A stretch of DNA of 64,000 nt from JAGNDO01 sp963704975. Its GTDB lineage: Bacteria > Chloroflexota > Anaerolineae > Caldilineales > Caldilineaceae. The stretch is taken from the NCBI GenBank assembly GCA_963704975.1, contig CAVPIK010000014.1:124001-188000 (forward strand). Reading direction: 5' to 3'. The notes beneath the pieces are model-generated. The model was not told where the DNA came from. It searched no databases and was given only the letters and a program-made list of their open reading frames with translations. Positions 41,756 to 51,411 of the stretch are shown one piece after another (position 1 is the first letter of the stretch; each line of letters opens with the position of its first letter). A program made the position numbers and the translations under genes.

Positions 41756-42220
41756 CGCCCATTTCCCAGGATGGTTGCACGATTCCTCCCCATTTTACAA
41801 AACGTTCACGATCGGCCTGCCGTTTTGATAGCTCTGAGCCGGTCCGTGACCGGCGGCTGGGCCGCTGCCCGACCTGGCGTGTTGGGGTGAGCGTCATCTT
41901 TTTGGGCATGCGCAATGCTGGCTGCATGATGCCCAGCATTGGACACACATTGAGCATTCCGGGAAAGGGCCGGGCGTTTTTGGGTCAAGTGGATAGCGTT
42001 GGCCCATTCCCGGAAAGATGGGGCGTCGCCCATCCCGGAATGGGCCAACAGATCTCCCACCGCAGAAAGAACGGCCTTTCCGGGATGATCCATTTTGTTT
42101 GACGCCGACCCGTTCGCACCAGGGGGTGCGAACTCCGCGTGGGTGGCAAAGCGAACGGCCACATTCTCGTGGAACAGAGAATGTGGCCGTTGAGTTTCTT
42201 TGATGGTCCCCCAAAACTGT
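41756..42220. other. Gene-free gap with inverted CCCGGAA words
   Basis: No convincing gene. ATTCCCGGAAAGATGGGGC, CATCCCGGAATGGGCC, CATTCCGGGAAAGGGCC and CTTTCCGGGATG are related words in both orientations (41955-42085). GAGCCGGTCCGTGACCGGC (41837-41855) is a short hairpin whose sequence recurs inverted at 59313-59343. CGAACGGCCACATTCTC and GAGAATGTGGCCGTTGAG (42151-42195) form a further stem. Confidence 0.5.
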
Positions 42221-42559
42221 TCAGGCCACCATTGCCTGTTTTTGGGCCAACAATCGGCTGCGGATACCCGATAAATCCCCTTGGCGTTGCTCGATACGTT
42301 GGCGCACTTCAGTCGCTTGCTTGTCTCGTTCGACCAGATATGTATCGATCTCTTCGGGGTGATTGAGATAATAGGCGATCACACTGTAGATGTTGGACAG
42401 AGAAACGGTGGGATATTGTTGGGCAATGATTTCCGGCGTGGCACCATCTTCAAAGGCGTGGATGACCAATTCGAGCAACACGCGAGAATGGCCGATCCGG
42501 ATCGCACCGGTAGCATCTTGACGCAGGGGTGGAGCTTCTGTTTGCAAGGTAAGGTCCAT
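42221..42559 (-). CDS. DUF433 protein, probable VapB-type antitoxin, copy 1
   Basis: 112 residues, MDLTLQTEAPPLRQDATGAIRIGHSRVLLE at the start (core IRIGHSRVLLELVIHAFEDGATPEIIA), then YPTVSLSNIYSVIAYYLNHPEEIDTYL. The segment IRIGxxRV...VIxAFxxGATPExIxxxYP...IYxVIAYYLxHxxE is the DUF433 pattern, often found with PIN-domain toxins. No toxin gene follows here, so it is an orphan, or it regulates the divergent TPR gene. A second, damaged copy is at 44641-44991. Confidence 0.85.
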   Translation of the reverse strand: MDLTLQTEAPPLRQDATGAIRIGHSRVLLELVIHAFEDGATPEIIAQQYPTVSLSNIYSVIAYYLNHPEEIDTYLVERDKQATEVRQRIEQRQGDLSGIRSRLLAQKQAMVA

Positions 42560-43930
42560 GACGGGTTCCTTTCTGTGTCGATGGTCGTTAGCCAACACAC
42601 GGAGATGATCTTACTACGCCCAAAGTATAGCAGAAAAAACCGTTCCAGGCGACCCCGATTTTTGCCGATTCCCCGTATGCTTTGTCATGCACTTTGCCAC
42701 TGTGCTATGATGGCGACGAACCAACAATCCACCCACTATTCCGAAAGACCCACCATCATGGCAAAGAAGAAGAGCCGCACCAAATCGAAAAATGCCACGC
42801 CCCGGCCCCAGCGATCTGCCCTCCTGACCCCGCCGTCCCCCAAACTGCTGGCCCGGCTGGAGGAGGTGGACAAGCTGACCCAGCGCCGCCAGTGGGCGGA
42901 GGCCCTGGACCTGCTCACGGAGCTGGATCGGGCCTATCCCAACCGGATCGAAGTCGTGGGGGAACTGGGCAACCTGGCCTATGAAACCAATGATCTGCAC
43001 GCCTATCAGACCCACGCCGAACGGTTTGTGCGCCTGGACCCTGACAACGCGGACGTACTGCTTGGGTTGAGCGGGGCGTACATCGCCAATAGTTTTCCCT
43101 GGTTGGCACTGACCACCCGCCAACGCTTTTTGCAGAAGTTCCCGGACCATCCGAAAGCGGCTGAGGTGGAAGAGACTCTTGCCCTTCTGAAAGCTCTGTT
43201 GATCGATACGGTCAGCAAGAGCAATCTCCCGGAAGACATCGCCCTTGACGTGCTGGTGTTGCATGATCGCATGCGCGCTCAGTTGCAGCGTGGAGATCTC
43301 TTGGGCCTACGCAGCACGGCTCGGCAACTCTTGGCCCTGGCGCCAACCTTCATCCCGGCCTTGAACAACCTGAGCCAGGCCGAATTCAGCCTGGGCGAGA
43401 CGGACCGGGGGATTGAACTGGCCGAACAAGTGCTGGCAATCGAGCCGGACAACTTCCAGGCCTTGTCCAATCTGACCCACTTCCAATTCGTGTCAGGCCA
43501 TCCAGAGCAGGCCACCCAGAGCGCAGATCGCCTCTTAGCCGTCACCTCAGACGACATGGACATCTGGCTCAAAAAGGCGGAAGCGCTCACGTATTTGGAT
43601 CGAAATCAGGATGTGCTGGCCGTGGTGGACGCAGCGGAGGCAGCCGGTTTCTTTGCACAAGTGGTGGTCAATCCCATTCTGTACCACTACCGGGGGGTCG
43701 CAGCCGTCGCACGGGCAATACTCGTCTTGCCCGACAATCCTGGCAAATGGTCTTGAAGATCGATCCCAACTTTGATCTGGCCAAGGAGAATCTGGCCGAT
43801 CTGAAAAACCTGTGGGTGAACGGGAGGGGGCGTGGCCGCTGACCGCCAGATTCTGGATTTCCAAAAAACAATCGACGGTCTGGAACAGCTTTTCTCTCGA
43901 CAGGAGGCAAATCACACCGAAGGCAGGGAA
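42377..43930. repeat. Direct repeat, copy 1 of a ~1.55-kb duplication
   Basis: From GATCACACTGTAGAT onward this segment matches 44812-46370 at roughly 98-99% by eye, covering the start of the DUF433 gene, the divergent promoter and most of the TPR gene. The offset between copies is about 2432 bp. Similarity collapses abruptly at about 43930. Confidence 0.9.
42682..42711 (+). promoter_or_regulatory. Promoter of TPR gene, copy 1
   Basis: TTGTCA (42682-42687) and TATGAT (42706-42711) are 18 bp apart, 46 bp ahead of the TPR start codon. The same sequence lies ahead of copy 2. Confidence 0.6.
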
Positions 43931-43935
43931 AGAGA
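42758..43935 (+). pseudogene. TPR-repeat protein, copy 1, truncated
   Basis: About 330 residues are intact (MAKKKSRTKSKNATPRP, RRQWAEALDLLTELDRAYP, NADVLLGLSGAYIANSFPWLAL, FIPALNNLSQAEFSLGETDRGIELAEQVLAIEPDNFQAL in outline). The frame is lost near 43705 (YHYRGVAA) and past 43930 the sequence no longer follows copy 2 closely. The remaining part of the 681-residue protein can be traced only as fragments with many deletions up to about 44230. Compared with copy 2, the differences before the break are few and often silent. Confidence 0.85.
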
Positions 43936-44640
43936 GATTAACGCTTTAAGAACAGAATCTGGTGCTGAATTTTGCTGAACGCAGGATCACACCGGGCGTG
44001 GTTGATGGTTACAAATTGACACGCCTGCGCACGAGTCGCGATTTGTACGGAACGGTTGGATGATTGCGTGAAACAGAAAAAGGTCGGAGGGATTCTGCCA
44101 TCCGGCACGTCTTATGTGGATTGAAGGCAAGCAGAAGACTGCTCTTGCTCGAGTTACAAGGTAAAGTTGGCTAAGAATGAAAAGTATAGCAGCGGCACGA
44201 TTGGAGGCGATCCCCGCTTTGTAACCGGACCGCACGAGTGCCTTTGTTTGCGTCATCAATCGGATCTGAGGCATGTGGGCGTGCTGTAAATATGAAATAA
44301 ATAAGTATTTAAAAATTGAAAGTATATGATAACTTTTGATTAAGAAGCATATATAACGTGGAGGATATTGATTTTGACGGGGGATCAAGCTTTCCTTTGT
44401 CGCGAGCGCAAGGTGAGGTGTTTATAAGAAAGATATATCGCAGAGTTGGACAAGCATCCTGACCAAGTGATGGATCCGAAACGAACTGGAATCGCATCCG
44501 CGCTTTTTAGATGCAATGAAATTTATAAAGATATGTATAGTGTATTATAAATAAAAAAATAATAATAATTAAAAAGAATTAGCCGACTGGAAGGAAGCGT
44601 CCGTGTCAGGGCATGATAAGTCGGGCGCATCCAGAAGATA
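43936..44640. other. Decayed TPR remnant followed by AT-rich low-complexity sequence
   Basis: From 43936 to about 44230 pieces of copy 2 are recognisable (GGATTCTGCCATCCGGCACG, GATTGAAGGCAAGCAGAAGA) but roughly a quarter of the bases are missing. From about 44280 to 44580 the sequence is unusually AT-rich, with runs such as AAATAAAAAAATAATAATAATTAAAAAGAA, quoted here only in part (AAATAAAAAAATAATAATAA). No gene seen. Confidence 0.7.
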
Positions 44641-44991
44641 TCAAATAACGGCATGGGTATCCGCCACGTAGGTGGTCATGACCCGATCTCCCGTGGGAAG
44701 TCGCCCCACGTCTCGCGGCGGGCTTCGGCGATATTGTCCGCGCTGATGTGTACGGCGGGATCTGCGCAGAGGCAAGCAGGCTGCGCCGGGGTTGTTTGGA
44801 GACTGATAGGCGATCACACTGTAGATATTCGACAAAACCGCTGTCTATTGTTGGGCAATGGTTTCCGGCGTGGCACCATCTTCAAAGGCGTGGATGACCA
44901 ATTCGAGCAACACGCGAGATTGGCCGATCCGGATCGCACCGGTAGCATCTTGACGCAGGGGTGGAGCTTCTGTTTGCAAGGTAAGGTCCAT
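44641..44991 (-). pseudogene. DUF433 antitoxin copy 2, damaged, joined to a toxin-antitoxin remnant
   Basis: From ATG at 44991 the first ~50 residues match copy 1 (LRQDATGAIRIGQSRVLLELV in outline, core IRIGQSRVLLE) up to PETIAQQ. After that the sequence diverges, and after MSNIYSVIAYQSP it is unrelated to copy 1. The tail carries a second ATG (44683) giving MTTYVADTHAVI and then a stop, which is the first strand of a PIN-domain (VapC-type) toxin. Just before it, RRETWGDFPREIGS looks like an antitoxin end. So fragments of two toxin-antitoxin loci are fused here. Confidence 0.65.
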
Positions 44992-46370
44992 GACGGGTTC
45001 CTTTCTGTGTCGATGGTCGTTAGCCAACACACGGAGATGATCTTACTACGCCCAAAGTATAGCAGAAAAAACCGTTCCAGGCGACCCCGCTTTTTGCCGA
45101 TCCCCCGTATGCTTTGTCATGCACTTTGCCACTGTGCTATGATGGCGACGAACCAACAATCCACCCACCAATCCGAAAGACCCACCATCATGGCAAAGAA
45201 GAAGAGCCGCACCAAATCGAAAAATGCCACGCCCCGGCCCCAGCGATCTGCCCTCCTGACCCCGCCGTCCCCCAAACTGCTGGCCCGGCTGGAAGAGGTG
45301 GACAAGCTGACCCAGCGCCGCCAGTGGGCGGAGGCTCTGGACCTGCTCACGGAGCTGGATCGGGCCTATCCCAACCGGATCGAAGTCGTGGGGGAACTGG
45401 GCAACCTGGCCTATGAAACCAATGATTTGCACGCCTATCAGACCCACGCCGAACGGTTTGTGCGCCTGGACCCTGACAACGCGGACGTACTGCTTGGGTT
45501 GAGCGGGGCGTACATAGCCAATAGTTTTCCCTGGTTGGCACTGACCACCCGCCAGCGCTTTTTACAGAAGTTCCCGGACCATCCGAAAGCGGCTGAGGTG
45601 GAAGAGACTCTTGCCCTTCTGAAAACTCTGTTGATCGATACGGTCAGCAAGAGCAATCTCCCGGAAGACATCGCCCTTGACGTGCTGGCGCTGCATGATC
45701 GCATGCGCGCTCAGTTGCAGCGTGGAGATCTCTTGGGCGTACGCAGCACGGCTCGGCAACTCTTGGCCCTGGCGCCAACCTTCATCCCGGCCTTGAACAA
45801 CCTGAGCCAGGCCGAATTCAGCCCTGGGCGAGACGGACCGGGGGATTGAACTGGCCGAACAAGTGCTGGCAATCGAGCCGGACAACTTCCAGGCCTTGTC
45901 CAATCTGACCCACTTCCAATTCGTGTCAGGCCATCCAGAGCAGGCCACCCAGACCGCAGATCGCCTCTTGGCCGTCACCTCAGACGACATGGACATCTGG
46001 CTCAAAAAGGCGGAAGCGCTCACGTTATTTGGATCGAAATCAGGATGTGCTGGCCGTGGTGGACGCAGCGGAGGCAGCCGGTTTCTTTGCACAAGTGGTG
46101 GTCAATCCCATTCTGTACCACTACCGGGGGGTCGCCGCCGCCCGCACGGGCAATACTCGTCTTGCCCGACAGTCCTGGCAAATGGTCTTGAAGATCGATC
46201 CCACCTTTGATCTGGCCAAGGAGAATCTGGCCGATCTGAAGAAACCTGTGGGTGAACGGGAGGGGGCGTGGCCGCTGACCGCCAGATCCTGGATTTCCCA
46301 AAAGACAATCGACGGTCTGGAACAGCTTTTCTCTCGACAGGAGGCCAAATCACACCCGAAGGCAGTGGAA
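44812..46370. repeat. Direct repeat, copy 2 of a ~1.55-kb duplication
   Basis: Matches 42377-43930. Scattered substitutions distinguish the copies, mostly transitions. Single-base differences create the frame breaks at about 45829 and 46025 in this copy where copy 1 is in frame. Confidence 0.9.
45114..45143 (+). promoter_or_regulatory. Promoter of TPR gene, copy 2
   Basis: TTGTCA (45114-45119), 18 bp, TATGAT (45138-45143), then the TPR start codon at 45190. Confidence 0.6.
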
Positions 46371-47234
46371 AGAGAGACTCAACGCTTCCTCAAGCGACAC
46401 CCAGACATCCTGCCCGTGCTGCCAATTTTGCTGGAACGCAGCGATCCCAGCACCCGGCGCGTGGCCCTTGACCTGGCCTTACAAATTGCCACACCCGCCC
46501 TGCGCACCGCCGTGCGCGACTTTGTCACCGGCCCCAACGGTTCGGATGCCTTGCGTGCCCAAACCGCCCAAAAAGCCGTCCGGGAGGGGATTCTGCCATC
46601 CGGCACGGTCTCTATGTGGCTTGAAGGCAAGCAGCAAGAGCTGCTCTTGCTGGGGTTCACTATCTCCGAGGAGCCGATTGGTCACTTACCCAAAGCTGCC
46701 GAAGCGTTTTTTATCCCGGCCATGGAGATGCTGTTTGCAGAGGATTTTGAGCAGGGTGCCCAGTTATTGGAGAAGGCGGCCAATCTGGCCCCGAACGAAC
46801 CATCGATCCTCAACAACTTGGCGATGGCCTATGAACGGTTGGATCGGGCTGCCGAAAGTCAGGTGATCCAAGATCGCATCACCGCCGAGTTTCCCGACTA
46901 TCTCTTTGGCATCACTGCCCGGGCCAACCTGGCGCTCCTCAACGAGGATTTTGAGGAAGCCCACGCCCTGCTCACTCCCCTGCTCTCCCGAGAAAAGCTG
47001 CACATCACCGAATACCGGGCCATGGCCGAAGGCTTCACCCGCCTCTTCCTGGCCCAAGAGCAGGTGGAGGGGGCCGAACAATGGATGAAGATGTGGGAGA
47101 GCGTCGAAGACGACCATCCGGCCCAGGATCGACTGCGTCTTCATATTGCCTTCCTCAAGTCGGGCATCTTCCGGACCATTTGGGCAGAAGTCGGGTTGGT
47201 TGACCCAACTCCTCGGCAAATCCCTCAAGGGTAA
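45190..47234 (+). CDS. TPR-repeat protein, copy 2, full length with two frameshifts
   Basis: About 681 residues. A basic, Lys-rich N-terminus (MAKKKSRTKSKN) precedes helical TPR-like repeats: RRQWAEALDLLTELDRAYPN, ETNDLHAYQTHAERFVRLDP, ALNNLSQAEF..., GIELAEQVLAIEPDNFQAL and, near the end, QGAQLLEKAANLAPNEPSILNNLAMAYERLDRAAE in outline. A middle segment (FLKRHPDILPVLPILLERSDP and onwards) lacks the repeat pattern. The frame slips near 45829 (an extra C in AGCCCTGGGC) and near 46025 (an extra T in ACGTTATTTGG); copy 1 has neither. Probably a cytoplasmic scaffold. No known partner; the DUF433 gene is divergent. Confidence 0.8.
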
Positions 47235-47265
47235 GTCATGACCCAATCTCGCAAAGCGGGCACCC

Positions 47266-48469
47266 ATGCTCACACTTCTTGACGCCCACGACCGCCCCAT
47301 CCACCTCTCCACCGCCGCGGGGACGTTGACCCTCAGCTTTGACGGGGCCATCAACCTCTCCTTTGACGGCGAGGGGCGCATGGTGGGGGTGTTCATGGAC
47401 AAGATCACCTATCGCCGGGCCTTGGACAACCGCATCCTGGCCAAGTGGATCGACCCGGAACGACCCGGCCAGCGCATCCGCCGCTTTTTGGATGCGGACG
47501 AACGTCGCACCCTCCTCAATCGGGCCTATGCCCTGGCCGCCGAGGTCTCTTCGCTTCCCGCCATTCGCCATTCGCCCCTCGCCCCCGCCTGGCTGGCCCG
47601 CATCACCGCCTGGGATTTCCCCCGGCTTGAGGCCGAAGCCGACCGTTTCAGCGCCATTTATAAACCCGTCTCCATCCTGCCGCCGGACCAGTACATGGCC
47701 GTGGTGGTCCAGGCCGCGGAGGGCTGTTCGTACAACGAATGCACCTTCTGCACCTTCTATCGGGACCGCCCCTTCCGCATCAAATCCGTGGATGAGTTGA
47801 CCGATCACATGGCCCAAATTCGCACCTTCCTGGGCCGGGGACTGAGCCTGCGCCGCATGGTCTTTCTGGCCGATGCCAACGCCGTGATCATCCCCCAACC
47901 CCGGCTGCTGCCCTTGATGGACGCGGTCAACGCTGCCTTCCCCATCGGCCCCGGCCAAGAATTGAACGGGATCTACGCCTTCATCTCCGCGCCGGACGCC
48001 CTGCGCAAGTCCGCCACGGACTTTCGGGAATTGGCCGAGCGCAACCTGCGCCGGGTCTACGTGGGCCTGGAGACCGGCCACGATCCCCTGCGCGCCTTCC
48101 TGGCCAAGCAGGGCCAGGCCGAGGATGTCCTGGCCGCGGTGCAGACCATCAAAGCCGGCGGGGTGAGCGTGGGGCTGATCTTCATGGTGGGCATCGGCGG
48201 CCAACACTTCCGGGACGCCCACTTTGCCGACACGGTGGCCCTGCTCCACCGCCTCCCCCTGGACGCGGACGACCTGATCTACCTCTCCCCCTTCGTGGCC
48301 GGGCCGGACTCGCCCTACGTGACCGACCTGGCCGCGGCCGGTTTCGCCCCCATGACCGACGATGAGATCCGGGCCGAGGAGCAACGCTTCAAAGTCCGCT
48401 CTCCTGCCCTGGGCCAAAGGTCGGGGCGTGCGGGTTTCCCATTACGATGTGCGGGAGTTTGTTTACTAA
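47266..48469 (+). CDS. Radical SAM protein with CxxxxCxxC-type cluster motif, frameshift near the end
   Basis: About 400 residues. After a ~115-residue N-terminal region, the motif AEGCSYNECTFCTFYRDRP is found near residue 150, with cysteines in a Cx4Cx2C arrangement that some radical SAM families use. Later motifs are RRMVFLADANAVII, LRRVYVGLETGHDPL and GGVSVGLIFMVGIGGQ, consistent with a TIM-barrel radical SAM fold. The end should read LPWAKGRGVRVSHYDVREFVY before TAA at 48467, with slips near 48400 and 48420. Target reaction unknown. A short word repeat (47556-47590) encodes LPAIRHSPLAP in the N-terminal part. Confidence 0.82.
47556..47590. repeat. GCCATTCGCC words inside the radical SAM gene
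   Basis: CCGCCATTCGCCATTCGCCCCTCGCCC belongs to the same CATTCGCC/CTCGCC vocabulary as spacers elsewhere. It stays in frame and encodes a Pro/Ala/His linker. Confidence 0.5.
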
Positions 48470-48472
48470 AAA

Positions 48473-48575
48473 ATAGACCACGGATTGAACGGATCGTAAT
48501 CGGATCTCTCACCAGATGCGCAAGAACGATCCGTTTTCAGATCCGTTAGAATCCGTTCAGATCCGTGTTCCATTT
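48473..48575. repeat. GGATCCGTT word hairpins
   Basis: CACGGATTGAACGGATCGTAATCGGATC faces GATCCGTTTTCAGATCCGTTAGAATCCGTTCAGATCCGTG in opposite orientation. The whole gap between the radical SAM and acylase genes is made of it. Confidence 0.65.
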
Positions 48576-48594
48576 CTTTGGAAGGTTGTCTACT

Positions 48595-50793
48595 ATGCGT
48601 CGTTTGCCGTGGAAGTCGATCTTGATCGGGCTGGGTGTGGTGATTGTGGGCGCGGCGGCCTGGCTTTTTTGGCCGGAGCGGGCGAATCTCTCAACCCTGG
48701 CCGACGCCGGGGATCCCTACGATGTCACCATCCTGCGGGACGAGTACGGCGTGCCCCACATCTTCGGCGTCACCGACGCGGACGCGGCCTATGGCCTGGC
48801 CTTTGCCCATGCGGAGGACGACTTTCTGACCATCCAGCAGGGGTTGATTGCGGCCCGGGGGCTGCTCGGCTCGGTCTATGGGCCGGACGCTGCGCCCAAC
48901 GACTACATGGTCCAGCTTCTGCGCATTTGGGAACTGGTGGACGCCCGCTACGAGAGCGACCTGACCCCGGCCACGCGGGCGGTGATGGAGGGCTACGCCG
49001 CGGGCATCAACCACTACGCCGCCCTGCACCCGGATCAGGTACTCACCGCCGCCGCTTTCCCGGTCACGGGCAAGGATATTGTGGCCGGATCGGTGCACAA
49101 ATCGCCCCTCTTCTTCGGCTTGGACGGCACGCTTGGGGGATCTGTTCAAGGATGAACGGCAGAGCGAGGTGGCGGTGAAGGGAGCGGTGGAATCGGGGAT
49201 TGGGGATTGGGGATCGGGGTTGGCGACAGCATGTTTGCCGAGACTCGGTATGGGTCGAACACGTTTGCGATTGCGCCCAGCCGCACGGATGATGGCTCGA
49301 CCTTTCTCGCCGTCAACTCCCACCAGCCGTGGACCGGGCCGGTGGCGTGGTACGAGGCCCATGTCCACAGCGAAGAGGGCTGGGACGCCACGGGCGGTCT
49401 CTTCCCCGGCAGCCCGGTGATGATTTTGGGCCACAACCGGGATCTGGGCTGGTCGTTCACGGTCAACCACCCGGATCTGGTGGATGTGTTTGTGCTCGAC
49501 ATCAACCCCGACAACCCCAACCAATACCGCTTCGACGGCGCATGGCGGGATCTGGAAGTGAGCGAGGCCGCCGCTGGATGTCAAACTCTTCCGCCGTCTG
49601 CATTGGACCGTGAAGCGGGAACTGCTCTGGTCGGTCTATGGGCCGACCGTGCGCACGGACCACGGGGTCTATGCCGTGCGCTATGCGGCCATGGATCAGG
49701 TGCATCTGTGGCAGGAGCTTTTTCAGATGAACAAGGCCACCAATTATGCCGAGTGGCGGGCGGCGGCGACCGAGCCAGGGGTTGGCCAGCTTCAACATGG
49801 GCTATGCGGACAAGACGGGCAACATCTTCTATCTCTACAACGCCAAACTGCCCATGCGGGCCGAGGGCTATGACTGGGATCTCTATCTGCCCGGCGACAC
49901 GTCCGAGACCTTGTGGACCGACTATTTGCCCTTTGATGATCTGCCCCAGGTTTTGAATCCGCCGTCGGGCTTTGTGCAGAATGCCAACTCCACGCCCTTC
50001 CAAACCACCATCGGCGAAGGCAACCCGGACCCGGCCCGCTATTCGGAAACCTTCGGCATCGACATGGGCATGTCCAACCGGGCCTTGCGCATGCGGGAAC
50101 TTTTGGGGCGGACACGTCCATCACCTGGGACGAGGTGTTGGCCTACAAGTTCGACATGGCCTATTCCGTCGACTCGGATGTGGCCCATTATGTTCGACAA
50201 CTCCTGGACGCCCCCCGCCCGCCGACCCGATCGTGCGCGATGGGCTGACGCTTCTTGCTTCCTGGGATCTGTCAACTTCTCCTGAAAACAAGGCCGCTGC
50301 GCTAGGTGTGCTCACCCTGTACGGGCTGGATGAGCGGGTGAAGAAGTTCAAGGGGTCGGAGATGGTGGGCCAGGCGGTGGAGACCGAGGTGCTGATGGAG
50401 AGCTTTGGCGAGGCCGCGGCTTTTTTGATGGAACACCACGGGCGGTTGGATGTGCCTTGGGGCGAGGTCAACCGCATGCACCGGGGCGATGTGGACCTGG
50501 CTTTGGGCGGCGGGCCGGACATTCTGCACGCGGTCTATGGGGAGTTGGACAAGGAGGCCGGGGTGCTGTCGGGTATCGCCGGGGATTGCTATGTGGGCAT
50601 GGTGCGTTGGCTGCCCGACGGCACGATGGACGCCTACAGCCTCCACCAGTTCGGCAGCGCCACCTTGGACGAAAGCTCGCCCCACTACGCGGACCAAGCC
50701 CCGCTCTTCGCCGCCCGCCAGCTCAAGCCCGTCTGGATGGACGAGGCGGAGATCCGGGCGCATCTGGAGCGGGCGTATCGACCGGGGGAGTGA
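48595..50793 (+). CDS. Penicillin acylase-family (Ntn-hydrolase) protein, frameshifted
   Basis: About 730 residues joined. A membrane-anchor or signal helix (WKSILIGLGVVIVGAAAWLFWP) precedes the alpha chain: VTILRDEYGVPHIFGVTDADAAYGLAFAHAEDDF in outline (core RDEYGVPHIFG, AYGLAFAHAEDD). The beta chain should start at the catalytic Ser in RYGSNTFAIAPSRT, followed by FLAVNSHQPWTGPVAWYEAH (core AVNSHQP) and GHNRDLGWSFTVNHPD. The family cleaves itself before this Ser and hydrolyses amides such as penicillins or acyl-homoserine lactones. Slips occur near 49140, 49205, 49575, 49780, 50105, 50190 and 50225. An iterated word repeat sits in the spacer just before the Ser. Confidence 0.88.
49187..49225. 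repeat. GATTGGGGATTGGGGATCGGGG words inside the acylase gene
   Basis: GGAATCGGGGATTGGGGATTGGGGATCGGGGTTGG, described in parts: GGGGATTGGGGATTGGGG. It encodes Gly/Asp/Trp repeats in the pro-segment upstream of the self-cleavage site. The same words, inverted, form the spacer at 380-402. Confidence 0.65.
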
Positions 50794-50828
50794 GGGTGAA
50801 CGGGTAGGGGTGAAGCGGGGGCAACCGG

Positions 50829-50856
50829 TTGACCGGCGCGATTGCGGTGGTATAAT
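50829..50856 (+). promoter_or_regulatory. Promoter of hicBA
   Basis: TTGACC (50829-50834), 16 bp, TATAAT (50851-50856). The hicB start is 68 bp downstream after ACGGAGGAATATG. Confidence 0.65.
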
Positions 50857-50923
50857 AGGACAAGAGGGAACCAAAAATCAACTCAGTTGCGTAGGCAAAG
50901 ATGCATAACCACGGAGGAATATG

Positions 50924-51154
50924 ATGGAGAGAATGGTCAATCTACATATTGAAAAACTGCCCGAAGGGGTCTATTTAGCCACGTCTGAAGCCATCCCCGG
51001 CCTGATCGCTCAGGGTCGTACCATCGCCGAAACGCTTGAGATTGCCAGAGATGTGGCACGCAAACTTATGGAAGCCCAGAGTGAACGGGCGTCCGGCATA
51101 GAGTTGGCAGTCTTGGGGGATGCCTTTGACTATCCAATTATCGTGGGGGCGTAA
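50924..51154 (+). CDS. hicB: HicB-family antitoxin
   Basis: 76 residues, MERMVNLHIEKLPEGVYLATSEAIPGLIAQGRTIAETLEIARDVARKLME in outline. The cores YLATSEAIPGLIAQGRTIAE and ETLEIARDVARKL are typical HicB partial RNase H-fold segments. ATG at 50921 is also possible, but 50924 has better spacing from GGAGGA (5 nt). The stop overlaps the hicA start by one base. There is no DNA-binding tail, so the protein itself may not repress. Confidence 0.85.
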   Translation: MERMVNLHIEKLPEGVYLATSEAIPGLIAQGRTIAETLEIARDVARKLMEAQSERASGIELAVLGDAFDYPIIVGA

Positions 51155-51378
51155 TGGGACGTTTAGCTGGCTTCAAGTATCACCAGATCACCAAGCGGCT
51201 CAAGAAACTGGGCTTCGCCTTTGATCGACAGGCCGCCGGAAGCCATGAGATCTGGTATAACGCGTTGACCCAGCGGTATACCACGATCCCAAATCACCCC
51301 GGCGATATGCCTGAGGGAACATTGCGCGCCATCCTCAAACAGGCAAACATCTCTCCGGACGAATTCCTCAATGCCTGA
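51154..51378 (+). CDS. hicA: HicA-family mRNA interferase toxin
   Basis: 74 residues. The family pattern is complete: ITKRLKKLGFAFDRQAAGSHEIWYN with the active His in GSHEIW, then TTIPNHPGDMPEGTLRAILKQANISPDEFL (core IPNHPGDMPEGTLRAILKQ). HicA is a dsRBD-fold RNase that cuts mRNA. The antitoxin-first order hicB-hicA is one of the two known arrangements. Confidence 0.95.
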   Translation: MGRLAGFKYHQITKRLKKLGFAFDRQAAGSHEIWYNALTQRYTTIPNHPGDMPEGTLRAILKQANISPDEFLNA

Positions 51379-51411
51379 CGGAGTCCTTTGAATGATCGCA
51401 GGAGATCACCC

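Noticed and set aside
42281..43756. Start of the TPR protein upstream at 42281
   Set aside because: The upstream part is the reverse strand of the DUF433 gene and the divergent promoter; MAKKKSRTKSKN at 42758 is the natural start and is conserved in copy 2.
44280..44580. AT-rich stretch as a replication origin or centromere-like site
   Set aside because: No DnaA boxes, iterons or partition genes; it directly continues a deletion-rich remnant of the TPR gene.
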